Part shown: one piece after another, positions 35,689 to 42,450 of the stretch
Layout of the letters: every line of letters starts with the position of its first letter
Position numbering within the stretch: position 1 is the first letter of the stretch
Assembly (NCBI GenBank): GCA_902493335.1
Contig: CABUPJ010000014.1
Location: 3,801-67,800, forward strand
Length of the DNA stretch: 64,000 nucleotides
Direction of reading: 5' to 3'
DNA from: an uncultured Porphyromonadaceae bacterium
GTDB lineage: Bacteria; Bacteroidota; Bacteroidia; Bacteroidales; Muribaculaceae
Program-made: the position numbers and the translations under genes
Notes under the pieces: generated by a model
What the model was told of the DNA's origin: nothing
The model's database searches: none
The model's input: only the letters and a program-made list of their open reading frames with translations

Positions 35689-35766
35689 GTTGATTAAATG
35701 AGAGTGCGCGATATTTGAAATTTATAGAATCAATAGTGTGAAAATAGAATTAACAAAAAAATATTG

Positions 35767-35802
35767 AGGCAAAAAGTTTAGCTCAAACTAAACTTTTTGC
35801 CT
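35767..35802 (+). terminator. Inverted repeat after focA
   Basis: A 15-bp AT-rich stem (AGGCAAAAAGTTTAG and its complement) with a 6-nt loop about 80 bp after focA. It may end the rhomboid-focA operon and insulate the accessory patch. It lacks a GC core, so its strength is uncertain. Confidence 0.6.
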
Positions 35803-35808
35803 ATAAAA

Positions 35809-35840
35809 TTTGTATATAGTCTAAAATTGCATTATTTTTG
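35809..35840 (+). promoter_or_regulatory. Promoter of the toxin-antitoxin-chaperone cassette
   Basis: A -33 TTTG (35809-35812) and a -7 TATTTTTG (35833-35840) lie exactly 20 bp apart, giving a predicted start near 35847 and a leader of about 26 nt before the toxin ATG at 35873. Confidence 0.7.
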
Positions 35841-35872
35841 CGCATAAATATGAAAGTTTACTCCAAAATCGC

Positions 35873-36253
35873 ATGCATGAGTATACGACTAAACCATACG
35901 AAGATGTAAATAATTCGCAATATAAATTTTATAAATTATATATTGACGGAAAGTGTCAGTTTGATGAATTCTTAAAGGAAATCGAACGAAGTAAGAGTGA
36001 TAAAAAGTTATTCAAATATATTATATCATATATGGATGGGATAACAGACCAAAATCGTTTTCCGTTTACAAAATTCAACCATATACATGATGAGGACAGA
36101 CATGATATTTTTGAGTTTAAAAAAGATCGTCTAAGGGTATATGTCATTAAACAGAAGCCCAATTTTTATATAGTAATAGGCGGTTTTAAAGGGACTCAAG
36201 ACAAAGATATTGACAAATTGAAGTTAATGATAAAGGACTTCCCTAAAGAATAA
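35873..36253 (+). CDS. RelE/HigB-like toxin of a three-gene TA cassette
   Basis: 126 residues, AT-rich codon use. The first half is helical (QYKFYKLYIDGKCQFDEFLKEIERSKSD). The second half has the RelE/ParE-superfamily tail: HDIFEFKKDRLRVYVIKQ, NFYIVIGGFKGTQDKDIDKLK, with the Lys/Arg cluster that in RelE-type ribonucleases lines the active site. It would cleave mRNA, probably at the ribosome. The TAA stop overlaps the antitoxin ATG by one base (TAATG), so the two are translationally coupled; the toxin comes first, as in HigBA. Assignment rests on fold pattern and neighbours. Confidence 0.6.
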   Translation: MHEYTTKPYEDVNNSQYKFYKLYIDGKCQFDEFLKEIERSKSDKKLFKYIISYMDGITDQNRFPFTKFNHIHDEDRHDIFEFKKDRLRVYVIKQKPNFYIVIGGFKGTQDKDIDKLKLMIKDFPKE

Positions 36254-36663
36254 TGATTATGAATCGTAAAGAAATTTTAGGTTCTCCAGAATATTGGATT
36301 GCCAAAGCCCAGATAGATCTATATAATTGCGCTGAAAATTTTATGGAGTTTAATAACATGAACAGAACACAGCTCGCGAAGTATTTGGGCGTGAGTAAAG
36401 GATACGTCTCCCAGTTGTTAAATGGCGATTATGATCATAAACTGTCAAAATTAGCAGAACTCTCTATTGCATTTGGCTTCGTCCCGAAAATAGAGTTCCA
36501 GCCGATTGATGAGGTAGTAAATGAAGATCAGAATGAATATAAATTGCCCGATTGGAAGCAAAATATAAAATACATTTGTGGATATACTTCGGGAACTAGG
36601 CAAATCAATATGGAAGAAGACTACGAGTCAAATCCGAATAAACTAAATACATTTGCAGCATGA
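36253..36663 (+). CDS. HTH antitoxin with C-terminal extension (candidate chaperone-addiction tail)
   Basis: 136 residues. A helix-turn-helix of the XRE/HigA type spans about residues 36-72 (NRTQLAKYLGVSKGYVSQLLNG). The C-terminal 50 residues (about 83-136) are an acidic, aromatic-dotted extension (W101, Y107, Y111) beyond the usual antitoxin length. In toxin-antitoxin-chaperone systems the extra segment is the chaperone addiction (ChAD) tail that makes the antitoxin unstable unless a SecB-like chaperone holds it. It overlaps the toxin stop by 1 bp and the third gene by 4 bp. An alternative start at 36259 is possible. Confidence 0.65.
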   Translation: MIMNRKEILGSPEYWIAKAQIDLYNCAENFMEFNNMNRTQLAKYLGVSKGYVSQLLNGDYDHKLSKLAELSIAFGFVPKIEFQPIDEVVNEDQNEYKLPDWKQNIKYICGYTSGTRQINMEEDYESNPNKLNTFAA

Positions 36664-37076
36664 TTAGATTTAGAATGGTTAAAATAAATGTCGATCAATT
36701 TGCGCTATTGGTTGATAAGACTCCGGATGAAGGTTTGTCATACACTGTTAATCTTGGTTTTAAAGGTGCATCTAATGCAAATCGGCTTGCCTGTGAATTT
36801 GCAGTTGAATTTGCTCATAAAAACAAGCCGATAATTAAACTTGGTATAAATTGTGAGTTTGATATTCATCCCGATGATTGGGCTGCATGTATTAAAGATA
36901 ATATTCTGACTATTTCTAAAGGCAATCTTGGCTTTTTAGGAAGCCAGACGGTAGGTGTAGCCAGAGGTATTATGCATTGTAAAACAGAGGGAACAAATTT
37001 TTGGAATTTCATATTGCCACCCATTGATTTAACTAAAATTATTAATGATGATTTAGTTGTAGATTTAGCTAAATAG
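36660..37076 (+). CDS. SecB-like chaperone of the TA cassette
   Basis: 138 residues (an alternative ATG lies at 36675). The C-terminal half has the SecB pattern: TVGVARGIMHC in place of the xxxPYAREFIS helix, followed by FILPPIDLTKI, matching the LxPxNFxxL end of SecB. The N-terminal half has alternating hydrophobic strands (VKINVDQFALLV, YTVNLGFKG, PIIKLGINCEFDI) as in the SecB beta sheet. It starts inside the antitoxin stop (ATGA overlap, 4 bp). A dedicated SecB paralogue in a TA operon is the hallmark of TAC systems such as Rv1955-Rv1956-Rv1957 of Mycobacterium tuberculosis. The assignment is by eye and not confirmed. Confidence 0.55.
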   Translation: MIRFRMVKINVDQFALLVDKTPDEGLSYTVNLGFKGASNANRLACEFAVEFAHKNKPIIKLGINCEFDIHPDDWAACIKDNILTISKGNLGFLGSQTVGVARGIMHCKTEGTNFWNFILPPIDLTKIINDDLVVDLAK

Positions 37077-37098
37077 AGTTAATATACGATGGTTCCTT

Positions 37099-37134
37099 AA
37101 TAAAAGAGACTAAGCATGCTTAGTCTCTTTTATT
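37099..37134. terminator. Terminator after the TA cassette
   Basis: A perfect 36-bp palindrome, arms of 18 bp (left arm AATAAAAGAGACTAAGCA), with A/T runs at both ends, 22 bp after the stop at 37076. It could act on either strand. Confidence 0.8.
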
Positions 37135-37144
37135 ATATTAAAAA

Positions 37145-37168
37145 GGCGTGCCTCGCCAGCGGCACGCC
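37145..37168 (-). terminator. Terminator of the 31-residue membrane protein gene
   Basis: Read on the minus strand: GGCGTGCC, an 8-nt loop, GGCACGCC, then TTTTT. It is a classic intrinsic terminator 20 bp downstream of the small gene's stop, separate from the palindrome next to it. Confidence 0.8.
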
Positions 37169-37187
37169 CTGCATACTGAGTGATAAC

Positions 37188-37283
37188 TCATTTAGAGCGG
37201 TACAATTCATTAACAACTAAAAAGAGCAGCCATCCTGTATATATTACGAATGCCACTGAAAGTAAGATTAAGATTGCAATCAT
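37188..37283 (-). CDS. 31-residue single-span membrane protein
   Basis: The minus-strand frame encodes MIAILILLSVAFVIYTGW followed by LLFLVVNELYRSK. Nearly the whole peptide is one transmembrane helix with a short polar C-terminal tail, a positive-inside layout. Evidence that it is a gene: a good promoter (37373-37403), a plausible 5' UTR of about 85 nt, and a strong intrinsic terminator 20 bp after the stop. Function unknown; small single-span proteins often regulate transporters or membrane enzymes. It lies tail to tail with the TA cassette, but there is no evidence of a link. Confidence 0.65.
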   Translation of the reverse strand: MIAILILLSVAFVIYTGWLLFLVVNELYRSK

Positions 37284-37372
37284 GTTCTTTGGTATTGTTT
37301 AAGAAAATTGTTAAAATCAAGTCCTAACAAAATCCGAAACACTGTCTCAAAACATGGCTCTAATATGCGTCA

Positions 37373-37403
37373 CAAAGATATGTAAAAAAATGTTTTGTGC
37401 AAA
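37373..37403 (-). promoter_or_regulatory. Promoter of the 31-residue membrane protein gene
   Basis: On the minus strand a -33 TTTG (37400-37403) and a -7 TATCTTTG (37373-37380) are 19 bp apart. Transcription would start near 37366, about 83 nt before the ATG. Confidence 0.65.
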
Positions 37404-37466
37404 TATTTCAATGCAATATAATTGATATGAGTTCGATATAAGAATTTTACGCAAAATTATAATCAC

Positions 37467-37625
37467 AGGAAGATTTTGGCCTTTTTGTGCAGTCATTTCA
37501 GGTATAAATCACCATTGGCTGTGGTGCGCTCAACGGGGACTTGCTCAGCCTAATAGGAGTAATCTTTCCTCTGAGAGGGAGTGAGGAGAATGCCGTTGCA
37601 CTTCTTATATGAATCTTTTTTTCTC
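37467..37625 (+). ncRNA. Candidate structured RNA of about 160 nt (possibly 6S-like)
   Basis: Outer ends pair: 37467-37475 with 37612-37620 (9 bp, two G-U). Inside, GTGCA (37487-37491) pairs with TGCAC (37597-37601), and the middle contains further pairings such as CTTTCCTC with GAGGGAG (about 37564-37580). The strand is set by TTTTTTT directly after the outer stem. The long, interrupted rod with a GC-rich centre (CAACGGGGACTTG) resembles 6S RNA or the Bacteroidales-1 motif. No coding frame fits. The 5' promoter is not clear. The region between it and the small gene (37404-37466) is AT-rich with no other feature. Confidence 0.4.
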
Positions 37626-37676
37626 GTTATTAAAAAATTTAGAATCATAATGATTTTAAGTAATGAAAATTAATGC

Positions 37677-37684
37677 TATTTTTG
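37677..37684 (+). promoter_or_regulatory. -7 element for the 141-residue lipoprotein gene
   Basis: TATTTTTG, 31 bp before the ATG. A TTTT 19 bp upstream (37654-37657) is a weak -33. Confidence 0.45.
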
Positions 37685-37715
37685 TCTATCTAATTACTTA
37701 AATCCTTGTAAAGAA

Positions 37716-38141
37716 ATGGAATCTAAATTTTTGCTGCTTTTATCTTGCATCCTCCTGTCGTTTAGTTTTATCTCATGCGATAATGATGAAGAAGAGGTGT
37801 ATTATGTAAAATATGAAATAGAATATAAGGATCATCCAAATTATTTACCAACTGCTATTGAGGTTGATTTGATTACAGATAAAGGGTTCCAATGTTTGGA
37901 CATTAGTCCTAAGTGGGAAGGAGTATATGGCCCATTTCATTCGATTCAAAAGGTTGGTTTTGAGGTGAGAACAAATAATATCATCACTATGACCAGTGAG
38001 GCTAAAGTATATGGCCGTATTTCTATCTGTAGTGGAAATCAGCCGTTTGTTCTAAAATCAGAAGTCATTAAAACTTTTAACGAAATTCATAACGATTATT
38101 TTTCGGTTTATTACACAGTAGAAGCAGGGGAATTGAATTAA
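37716..38141 (+). CDS. Small lipoprotein, AT-rich, unknown family
   Basis: 141 residues. A lipoprotein signal ends in the lipobox FSFISC (Cys21), followed by a very acidic DNDEEE stretch; in Bacteroidota acidic residues after the cysteine favour export to the cell surface. The rest is beta-rich with alternating aromatic residues (VYYVKYEIEYK, YFSVYYTVEAG). No domain was recognised. It has its own -7 element and an AT-rich composition like the adjacent TA cassette, so it may belong to the same acquired patch. Confidence 0.7.
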   Translation: MESKFLLLLSCILLSFSFISCDNDEEEVYYVKYEIEYKDHPNYLPTAIEVDLITDKGFQCLDISPKWEGVYGPFHSIQKVGFEVRTNNIITMTSEAKVYGRISICSGNQPFVLKSEVIKTFNEIHNDYFSVYYTVEAGELN

Positions 38142-38258
38142 TATTGCTACTATGTTAAATCAAGAAGTTATTGTGCAGAAAAACTGTTTTATTACGTCTG
38201 ATTAAAGAAAAATTTCAAGAATCGGTGGCTCAATGGCCTGTAAATAAAAAATATTTTG

Positions 38259-38266
38259 TATTTTTG
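38259..38266 (+). promoter_or_regulatory. -7 element for the aldolase gene
   Basis: TATTTTTG, 61 bp before the ATG at 38328. The -33 is weak. Confidence 0.45.
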
Positions 38267-38327
38267 CGCTGATAAAACAGATACAGAGAACACAACCAAA
38301 TTAATAATTCAATAAATTATAGCCAAA

Positions 38328-39323
38328 ATGGTAAATTACAAAGACTTAGGACTTGTAAACACTCGCGAGATGTTTGCCAAAGCAATCAAGGGCGGCTATG
38401 CTATCCCCGCTTTCAACTTCAATAACATGGAGCAGCTTCAGGCAATCATCAAAGCAGCTTCTGAAGAAAAATCACCTGTTATTCTTCAGGTATCGAAAGG
38501 CGCCCGTAACTACGCCAACGCAACCCTTCTGCGCTACATGGCACAGGGTGCTGTCGAGTATGCAAAAGAACTCGGCTGGGAGAATCCCCAGATTGTTCTT
38601 CACCTCGACCACGGTGACTCTTTCGAACTCTGCAAGAGCTGTATCGATTTCGGCTTCTCTTCAGTCATGATCGACGGTTCTCACCTCCCCTACGAGGAAA
38701 ACGTCGCTCTCACCAAGAAAGTATGTGACTACGCCCACCAGTTCGACGTAACAGTCGAGGGCGAGCTCGGCGTACTCGCAGGTGTCGAAGACGAAGTTTC
38801 GGCTGACCACCACACCTACACCGACCCCGAAGAAGTTATCGACTTCGCTACCCGCACAGGCTGCGACTCGCTGGCTATCTCAATCGGTACATCGCATGGC
38901 GCTTATAAGTTTACTCCCGAGCAGTGTACACGCAACGCCGAGGGCAAACTCGTTCCCCCGCCCCTGGCATTCGACGTTCTCGATGCAGTCATGGAGAAAC
39001 TCCCCGGCTTCCCCATCGTGCTCCACGGTTCATCTTCAGTTCCCCAGGAAGAAGTCGACACAATCAACATGTTCGGCGGCAAACTTCCCGACGCTATCGG
39101 TATCCCCGAAGAGCAGCTCCGCAAAGCTGCCAAGAGCGCTGTCTGCAAGATCAACATCGACTCAGACAGCCGTCTCGCCATGACAGCTGCTGTCCGTCGC
39201 GTATTCGCAGAGAAACCTGCCGAATTCGACCCCCGCAAATATCTCGGCCCGGCCCGCGACAACATGGAGAAACTCTACAAACACAAAATTGTAAACGTTC
39301 TCGGCAGCGCCGGCAAGGCTTAA
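38328..39323 (+). CDS. fba: Class II fructose-bisphosphate aldolase
   Basis: 331 residues. The class II zinc-aldolase motifs are clear: HLDHGDSFELCK (with the zinc His and catalytic Asp), SSVMIDGSHLPYEENV, VEGELGVLAG (zinc Glu), SIGTSHGAYKF (zinc His region) and PIVLHGSSSVPQ. It cleaves fructose-1,6-bisphosphate to two triose phosphates. Strong codon bias (favoured codons such as CTC, GAC, AAG) and an isolated promoter suggest high constitutive expression. A terminator follows. Confidence 0.96.
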   Translation: MVNYKDLGLVNTREMFAKAIKGGYAIPAFNFNNMEQLQAIIKAASEEKSPVILQVSKGARNYANATLLRYMAQGAVEYAKELGWENPQIVLHLDHGDSFELCKSCIDFGFSSVMIDGSHLPYEENVALTKKVCDYAHQFDVTVEGELGVLAGVEDEVSADHHTYTDPEEVIDFATRTGCDSLAISIGTSHGAYKFTPEQCTRNAEGKLVPPPLAFDVLDAVMEKLPGFPIVLHGSSSVPQEEVDTINMFGGKLPDAIGIPEEQLRKAAKSAVCKINIDSDSRLAMTAAVRRVFAEKPAEFDPRKYLGPARDNMEKLYKHKIVNVLGSAGKA

Positions 39324-39347
39324 TCGCCTGGCAGCAACCAATAACCG

Positions 39348-39394
39348 AAACGCGCGACCGGCAGGTGTCTGACATCTACGGCCGCGCGTTTTGT
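39348..39394 (+). terminator. Terminator after the aldolase gene
   Basis: AAACGCGCG (39348-39356) pairs with CGCGCGTTT (39383-39391), with a long loop and a T run at the 3' side; it ends just before the next ATG at 39406. Confidence 0.6.
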
Positions 39395-39405
39395 CATTTA
39401 TCATC

Positions 39406-40299
39406 ATGAAACGACTATCACTCATATTATCACTCGCGGCTGCAGCCGTTTGTTTCGCCGGAGCGCAACTGCCGCTCCCCGTCGTGCCCCCGACGCTGAC
39501 AAAACCGGCTGACAGAGCCATATATATAATCGACCACTTCTGGGACGGACTTGATTTCTCAGACACAGCCATGTCGCGTGACATGCGGCTCATAGAGCAG
39601 AGTTTCGCCGACTATACGTCGCTTTTTCCAGTCGTTAATGATTCGACAGCGCGGCTTCAGAGTGCTGTCGACAGGCTCGTGAGAGCGTCTGAGGTCGACA
39701 GCGTTGCTGCCGCCGGTCTGCGGGAGATTGCCGAAATATATCTCTATGACGTCGTTTCGCCGATGCACAATGATGACTATTACCGTTTCTATCTCAACAG
39801 TTTCATAAATTCTGACGGGCTTGACGATGGTATGCGGCTGCGATATGAATATCAACTCGAGGAGATAGATAAAAACAGGGTGGGCGAGACCGCCGCCGAT
39901 TTCGGCCTTGTGGCTAAGGACGGCAGTGAGACGACGCTGTCGCACGAGATTGCAGGTGCTCCGCTGACTGTGCTGATGTTCTATAACCCCTTCTGCAGCG
40001 AGTGTCACGACATCTCGTCGGTCATGGCTGACGATCCTGCAGTAGCCAAGGCTGTGGCTGCCGGCCGCCTGCAACTGATAGCCGTTATCGCCGACGGCGC
40101 GTGGAGCGATAACGCCTCGGCCGTGCCGCTTGACGGCCCGATACGGGAATTTGCGGCCAAGGATAATTGCGTCGAAGAAGAGCAGCTTTACAGTATCCGC
40201 CTGATACCGACACTGTATGTCCTTGATTCTGAAATGAAAGTGGTGATGCGGGATGTCATGCCTGCCAGAATCTCAGCGCTTGTGGCCGAAGGTCAGTAG
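39406..40299 (+). CDS. DUF5106/thioredoxin-fold exported protein
   Basis: 297 residues from MKRLSLILSLAAAAV (a longer start at 39391 adds five residues before the signal peptide). Signal peptide about 1-20. The helical N-terminal domain (about 25-150) matches DUF5106. The C-terminal thioredoxin-like domain begins GETAADFGLVAKDG and has CSEC (FYNPFCSECHD) as the redox pair, then IRLIPTLYVLD with the cis-proline. It probably exchanges disulfides in the periplasm. The last 7 bp overlap tail to tail with the ArgC-like gene (40293). Confidence 0.8.
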   Translation: MKRLSLILSLAAAAVCFAGAQLPLPVVPPTLTKPADRAIYIIDHFWDGLDFSDTAMSRDMRLIEQSFADYTSLFPVVNDSTARLQSAVDRLVRASEVDSVAAAGLREIAEIYLYDVVSPMHNDDYYRFYLNSFINSDGLDDGMRLRYEYQLEEIDKNRVGETAADFGLVAKDGSETTLSHEIAGAPLTVLMFYNPFCSECHDISSVMADDPAVAKAVAAGRLQLIAVIADGAWSDNASAVPLDGPIREFAAKDNCVEEEQLYSIRLIPTLYVLDSEMKVVMRDVMPARISALVAEGQ

Positions 40300-41201
40300 G
40301 CCGAAGCCTTGAGGCATAGGCCTGTGCGTTCGTGAAGGCCGAAGAGCAGGTTCATGCAGTGTATGGCGTTGCCCGACGAGCCTTTGACTATGTTGTCGAT
40401 GACAGTGCTGATAGTCAGCGTATCGCCATCCTTATCCATATATATGAGCGCTTTGTTGGTGTTGGCGACGTCGAGTATGTCGACGGGACGGTCGACTATA
40501 AATGTAAAATTATGGTCGTCGTAGAAGTCCTCGAAAAGACGGCGTATGCTGTCTGTCGACATCGTTGTCGTGGTCTTTATCGTGACAGCTGTGCCGCGGG
40601 CGAAGTCTCCGCGCTTTATGTCGACGGTGACGGGTGCGTTGAAACTGGCCTGCAGGGCTGCCATCGCGTCTGAAATTTCGTTGACAAAGTTGTTGCCGAG
40701 AGAACTGTCGGTCGAAGCTGTCACGCCTGTGATTTCAATAGGCGAGTTGAGCAGCAGGTTTTTGGCGAGCGGCAGCAGCCCTAATGCAGCCGCGTGGACT
40801 GCCGGCGATGGGGTCGACGCTTTGGTCGCGCCTCTTACCAGAGCCTTGCGGTTGAGTTCGGGAAGACCGTAGGTGAAGCCGCTGTTGGCACCGTCGTGGC
40901 GGAAGTCACCGGTGATGTCGATGACGCGCAGGCTCTCGCTTATCTCTCTGCCGTCGAGGAATTCACGGAGCTTGCCCTGGGGCAGACAGCTGAAGAGCAC
41001 GTCTACACCGTCGAGGTCGGCCTTGTCGGTGAAGGTCATGTCACACTCGCCGACGAGGCCTCGGTGTATGTTGCTGATGGCCGCACCGGCGTGAGAGAGA
41101 CTGTAGGCCCACAACAGGTTGACGTCAGGGTGGTTGATGATGAGGCGGACAAGTTCACCTGCGCGGCAACCTGAGCCGCCCATGATAGCGGCTTTAATCA
41201 T
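40293..41201 (-). CDS. ArgC-like protein without the catalytic cysteine
   Basis: 302 residues from MIKAAIMGGSGCRAGELVRL, which has the NAD(P)-binding pattern of N-acetyl-gamma-glutamyl-phosphate reductase; a start at 41288 would add residues read inside the upstream gene. YGLPELNRKAL and the C-terminal GSSGNAIHCMNLLFGLHERTGL are typical of the family. The NPGC active-site box is replaced by TPSPAV around residues 130-135, and the HxHxPE segment is absent, so the usual reaction in arginine synthesis looks impossible. It overlaps the waaA stop by 8 bp as the third gene of gltX-waaA. It could be a pseudoenzyme or have a new activity; no other arg gene is nearby. The reading frame is intact. Confidence 0.75.
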   Translation of the reverse strand: MIKAAIMGGSGCRAGELVRLIINHPDVNLLWAYSLSHAGAAISNIHRGLVGECDMTFTDKADLDGVDVLFSCLPQGKLREFLDGREISESLRVIDITGDFRHDGANSGFTYGLPELNRKALVRGATKASTPSPAVHAAALGLLPLAKNLLLNSPIEITGVTASTDSSLGNNFVNEISDAMAALQASFNAPVTVDIKRGDFARGTAVTIKTTTTMSTDSIRRLFEDFYDDHNFTFIVDRPVDILDVANTNKALIYMDKDGDTLTISTVIDNIVKGSSGNAIHCMNLLFGLHERTGLCLKASAY

Positions 41202-42450
41202 GGTCTTTGAATATGAAGTTGTAAATTTTGTCGGTGGCTCCGAGGCTGTGCCTGATATAGTCGCCGGCGGCTTTGCCGGCTGTGTCAAGATGCTTTTTGG
41301 AATTATAAAGAGGCTCTATAGCGTGCGCGAAACCGTCAGTGCTGTCATAACAGAAGCCGCCTCCGCAGGCGAGCAGGTCGCTCGCTTCCTTGAATTTATG
41401 ATGGTTTGGCCCGAATATGACCGGCATATCGTAGACTGCCGCCTCGTTGAGGTTGTGGATGCCGTTGCCGAATCCGCCGCCGATGACGGCAACGTCGCCG
41501 TAACGGTAGATGCTGCTCAACAGTCCGAAACAGTCGATGATGATATATCTTGCGTCGGGCGCCGTTTCGCCTTTGGCGCGTAGCTCCGAGAGGATAACGG
41601 TGTTGTCGCGTCCCAGGCGTTCAGCGAGTTCTTCGACGCGGTGTCTGTCGAATTCATGTGGCGCTATCACGGCCTTGACGTCGGGATGACTGTGCAGCCA
41701 GGGGATATACAGCTCTTCGTCGGCAGGCCAGCTGCTGCCGGCAATCAGAGTGAAGGCCGAATGGTTTGTCATTGCCGCTACTTCGTCAACGTCTTTGGCG
41801 TGGGCTACGATGTCGCTGACGCGGTCAAAACGGGTATCTCCTGCGGCCGTGACGTTGTCGAGGCCTATGCCGGCAAGGAGTTTCTTCGAGCCGTCGTCCT
41901 GAACGAAAATGTGTTCGTAGCACGACAGCATCTTCCTGAAAGTGCTACCCCAGGGCTTGAAAAATCTTTGTCCCGGACGGAAAATAGCCGAGATGATGTA
42001 GACCGGTATACCGGCCTGTTTCAGCGTAGTGAGATAATTGCCCCAGAATTCATATTTGACGAAAATAGCCATTTTGGGAGCCGCGTCGGCGATGAAACGC
42101 TTCACACGCCGCGGCGTGTCGAACGGCAGGTAGCAGACGGCGTCGACCTTGTCGTAGCTGTGCCTGACCTCATAGCCCGATGGCGAGAAGAACGACAACA
42201 GTATCTTTTTGTCAGGATGTGTCGCCCTGATTCGTTCTATCATCGGACGAGCCTGCTCGAATTCGCCGAGCGACGCCACGTGAAACCAGATGTCGAAGCC
42301 GCCGGGAGCCACTTCGGCGCGTTTTTGCGCGAGTGTCCCGGCTGTCACCTGCTGGCCTTTGAGCATGCGGGCTATCTTGTCTGACTTCAGCGATGCCAGA
42401 CGAGCGCCTATGCTTAGACAATGGATGCCGGCATTATATAGCGGGTTCAT
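41194..42450 (-). CDS. waaA: 3-deoxy-D-manno-octulosonic acid (Kdo) transferase
   Basis: 418 residues. An N-terminal membrane-associated segment (MNPLYNAGIHCLSIGARLASLKS) is followed by WFHVASLGEFEQARPMI (the catalytic Glu of the GT30 family), the FFSPSGYEV and AIFVKYEFWGNYL motifs, and the C-terminal nucleotide-binding half (GSSWPADEE, IGGGFGNGIHNLNEAAVYDMPVIFGPNHHKF). The enzyme adds Kdo from CMP-Kdo to lipid A precursor at the cytoplasmic face of the inner membrane. It overlaps the gltX stop by 17 bp. Confidence 0.93.
   Translation of the reverse strand: MNPLYNAGIHCLSIGARLASLKSDKIARMLKGQQVTAGTLAQKRAEVAPGGFDIWFHVASLGEFEQARPMIERIRATHPDKKILLSFFSPSGYEVRHSYDKVDAVCYLPFDTPRRVKRFIADAAPKMAIFVKYEFWGNYLTTLKQAGIPVYIISAIFRPGQRFFKPWGSTFRKMLSCYEHIFVQDDGSKKLLAGIGLDNVTAAGDTRFDRVSDIVAHAKDVDEVAAMTNHSAFTLIAGSSWPADEELYIPWLHSHPDVKAVIAPHEFDRHRVEELAERLGRDNTVILSELRAKGETAPDARYIIIDCFGLLSSIYRYGDVAVIGGGFGNGIHNLNEAAVYDMPVIFGPNHHKFKEASDLLACGGGFCYDSTDGFAHAIEPLYNSKKHLDTAGKAAGDYIRHSLGATDKIYNFIFKDHD

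Noticed and set aside
35850..35883. An upstream ATG at 35850 as toxin start
   Set aside because: It is out of frame with the toxin and runs into a stop after a few codons.
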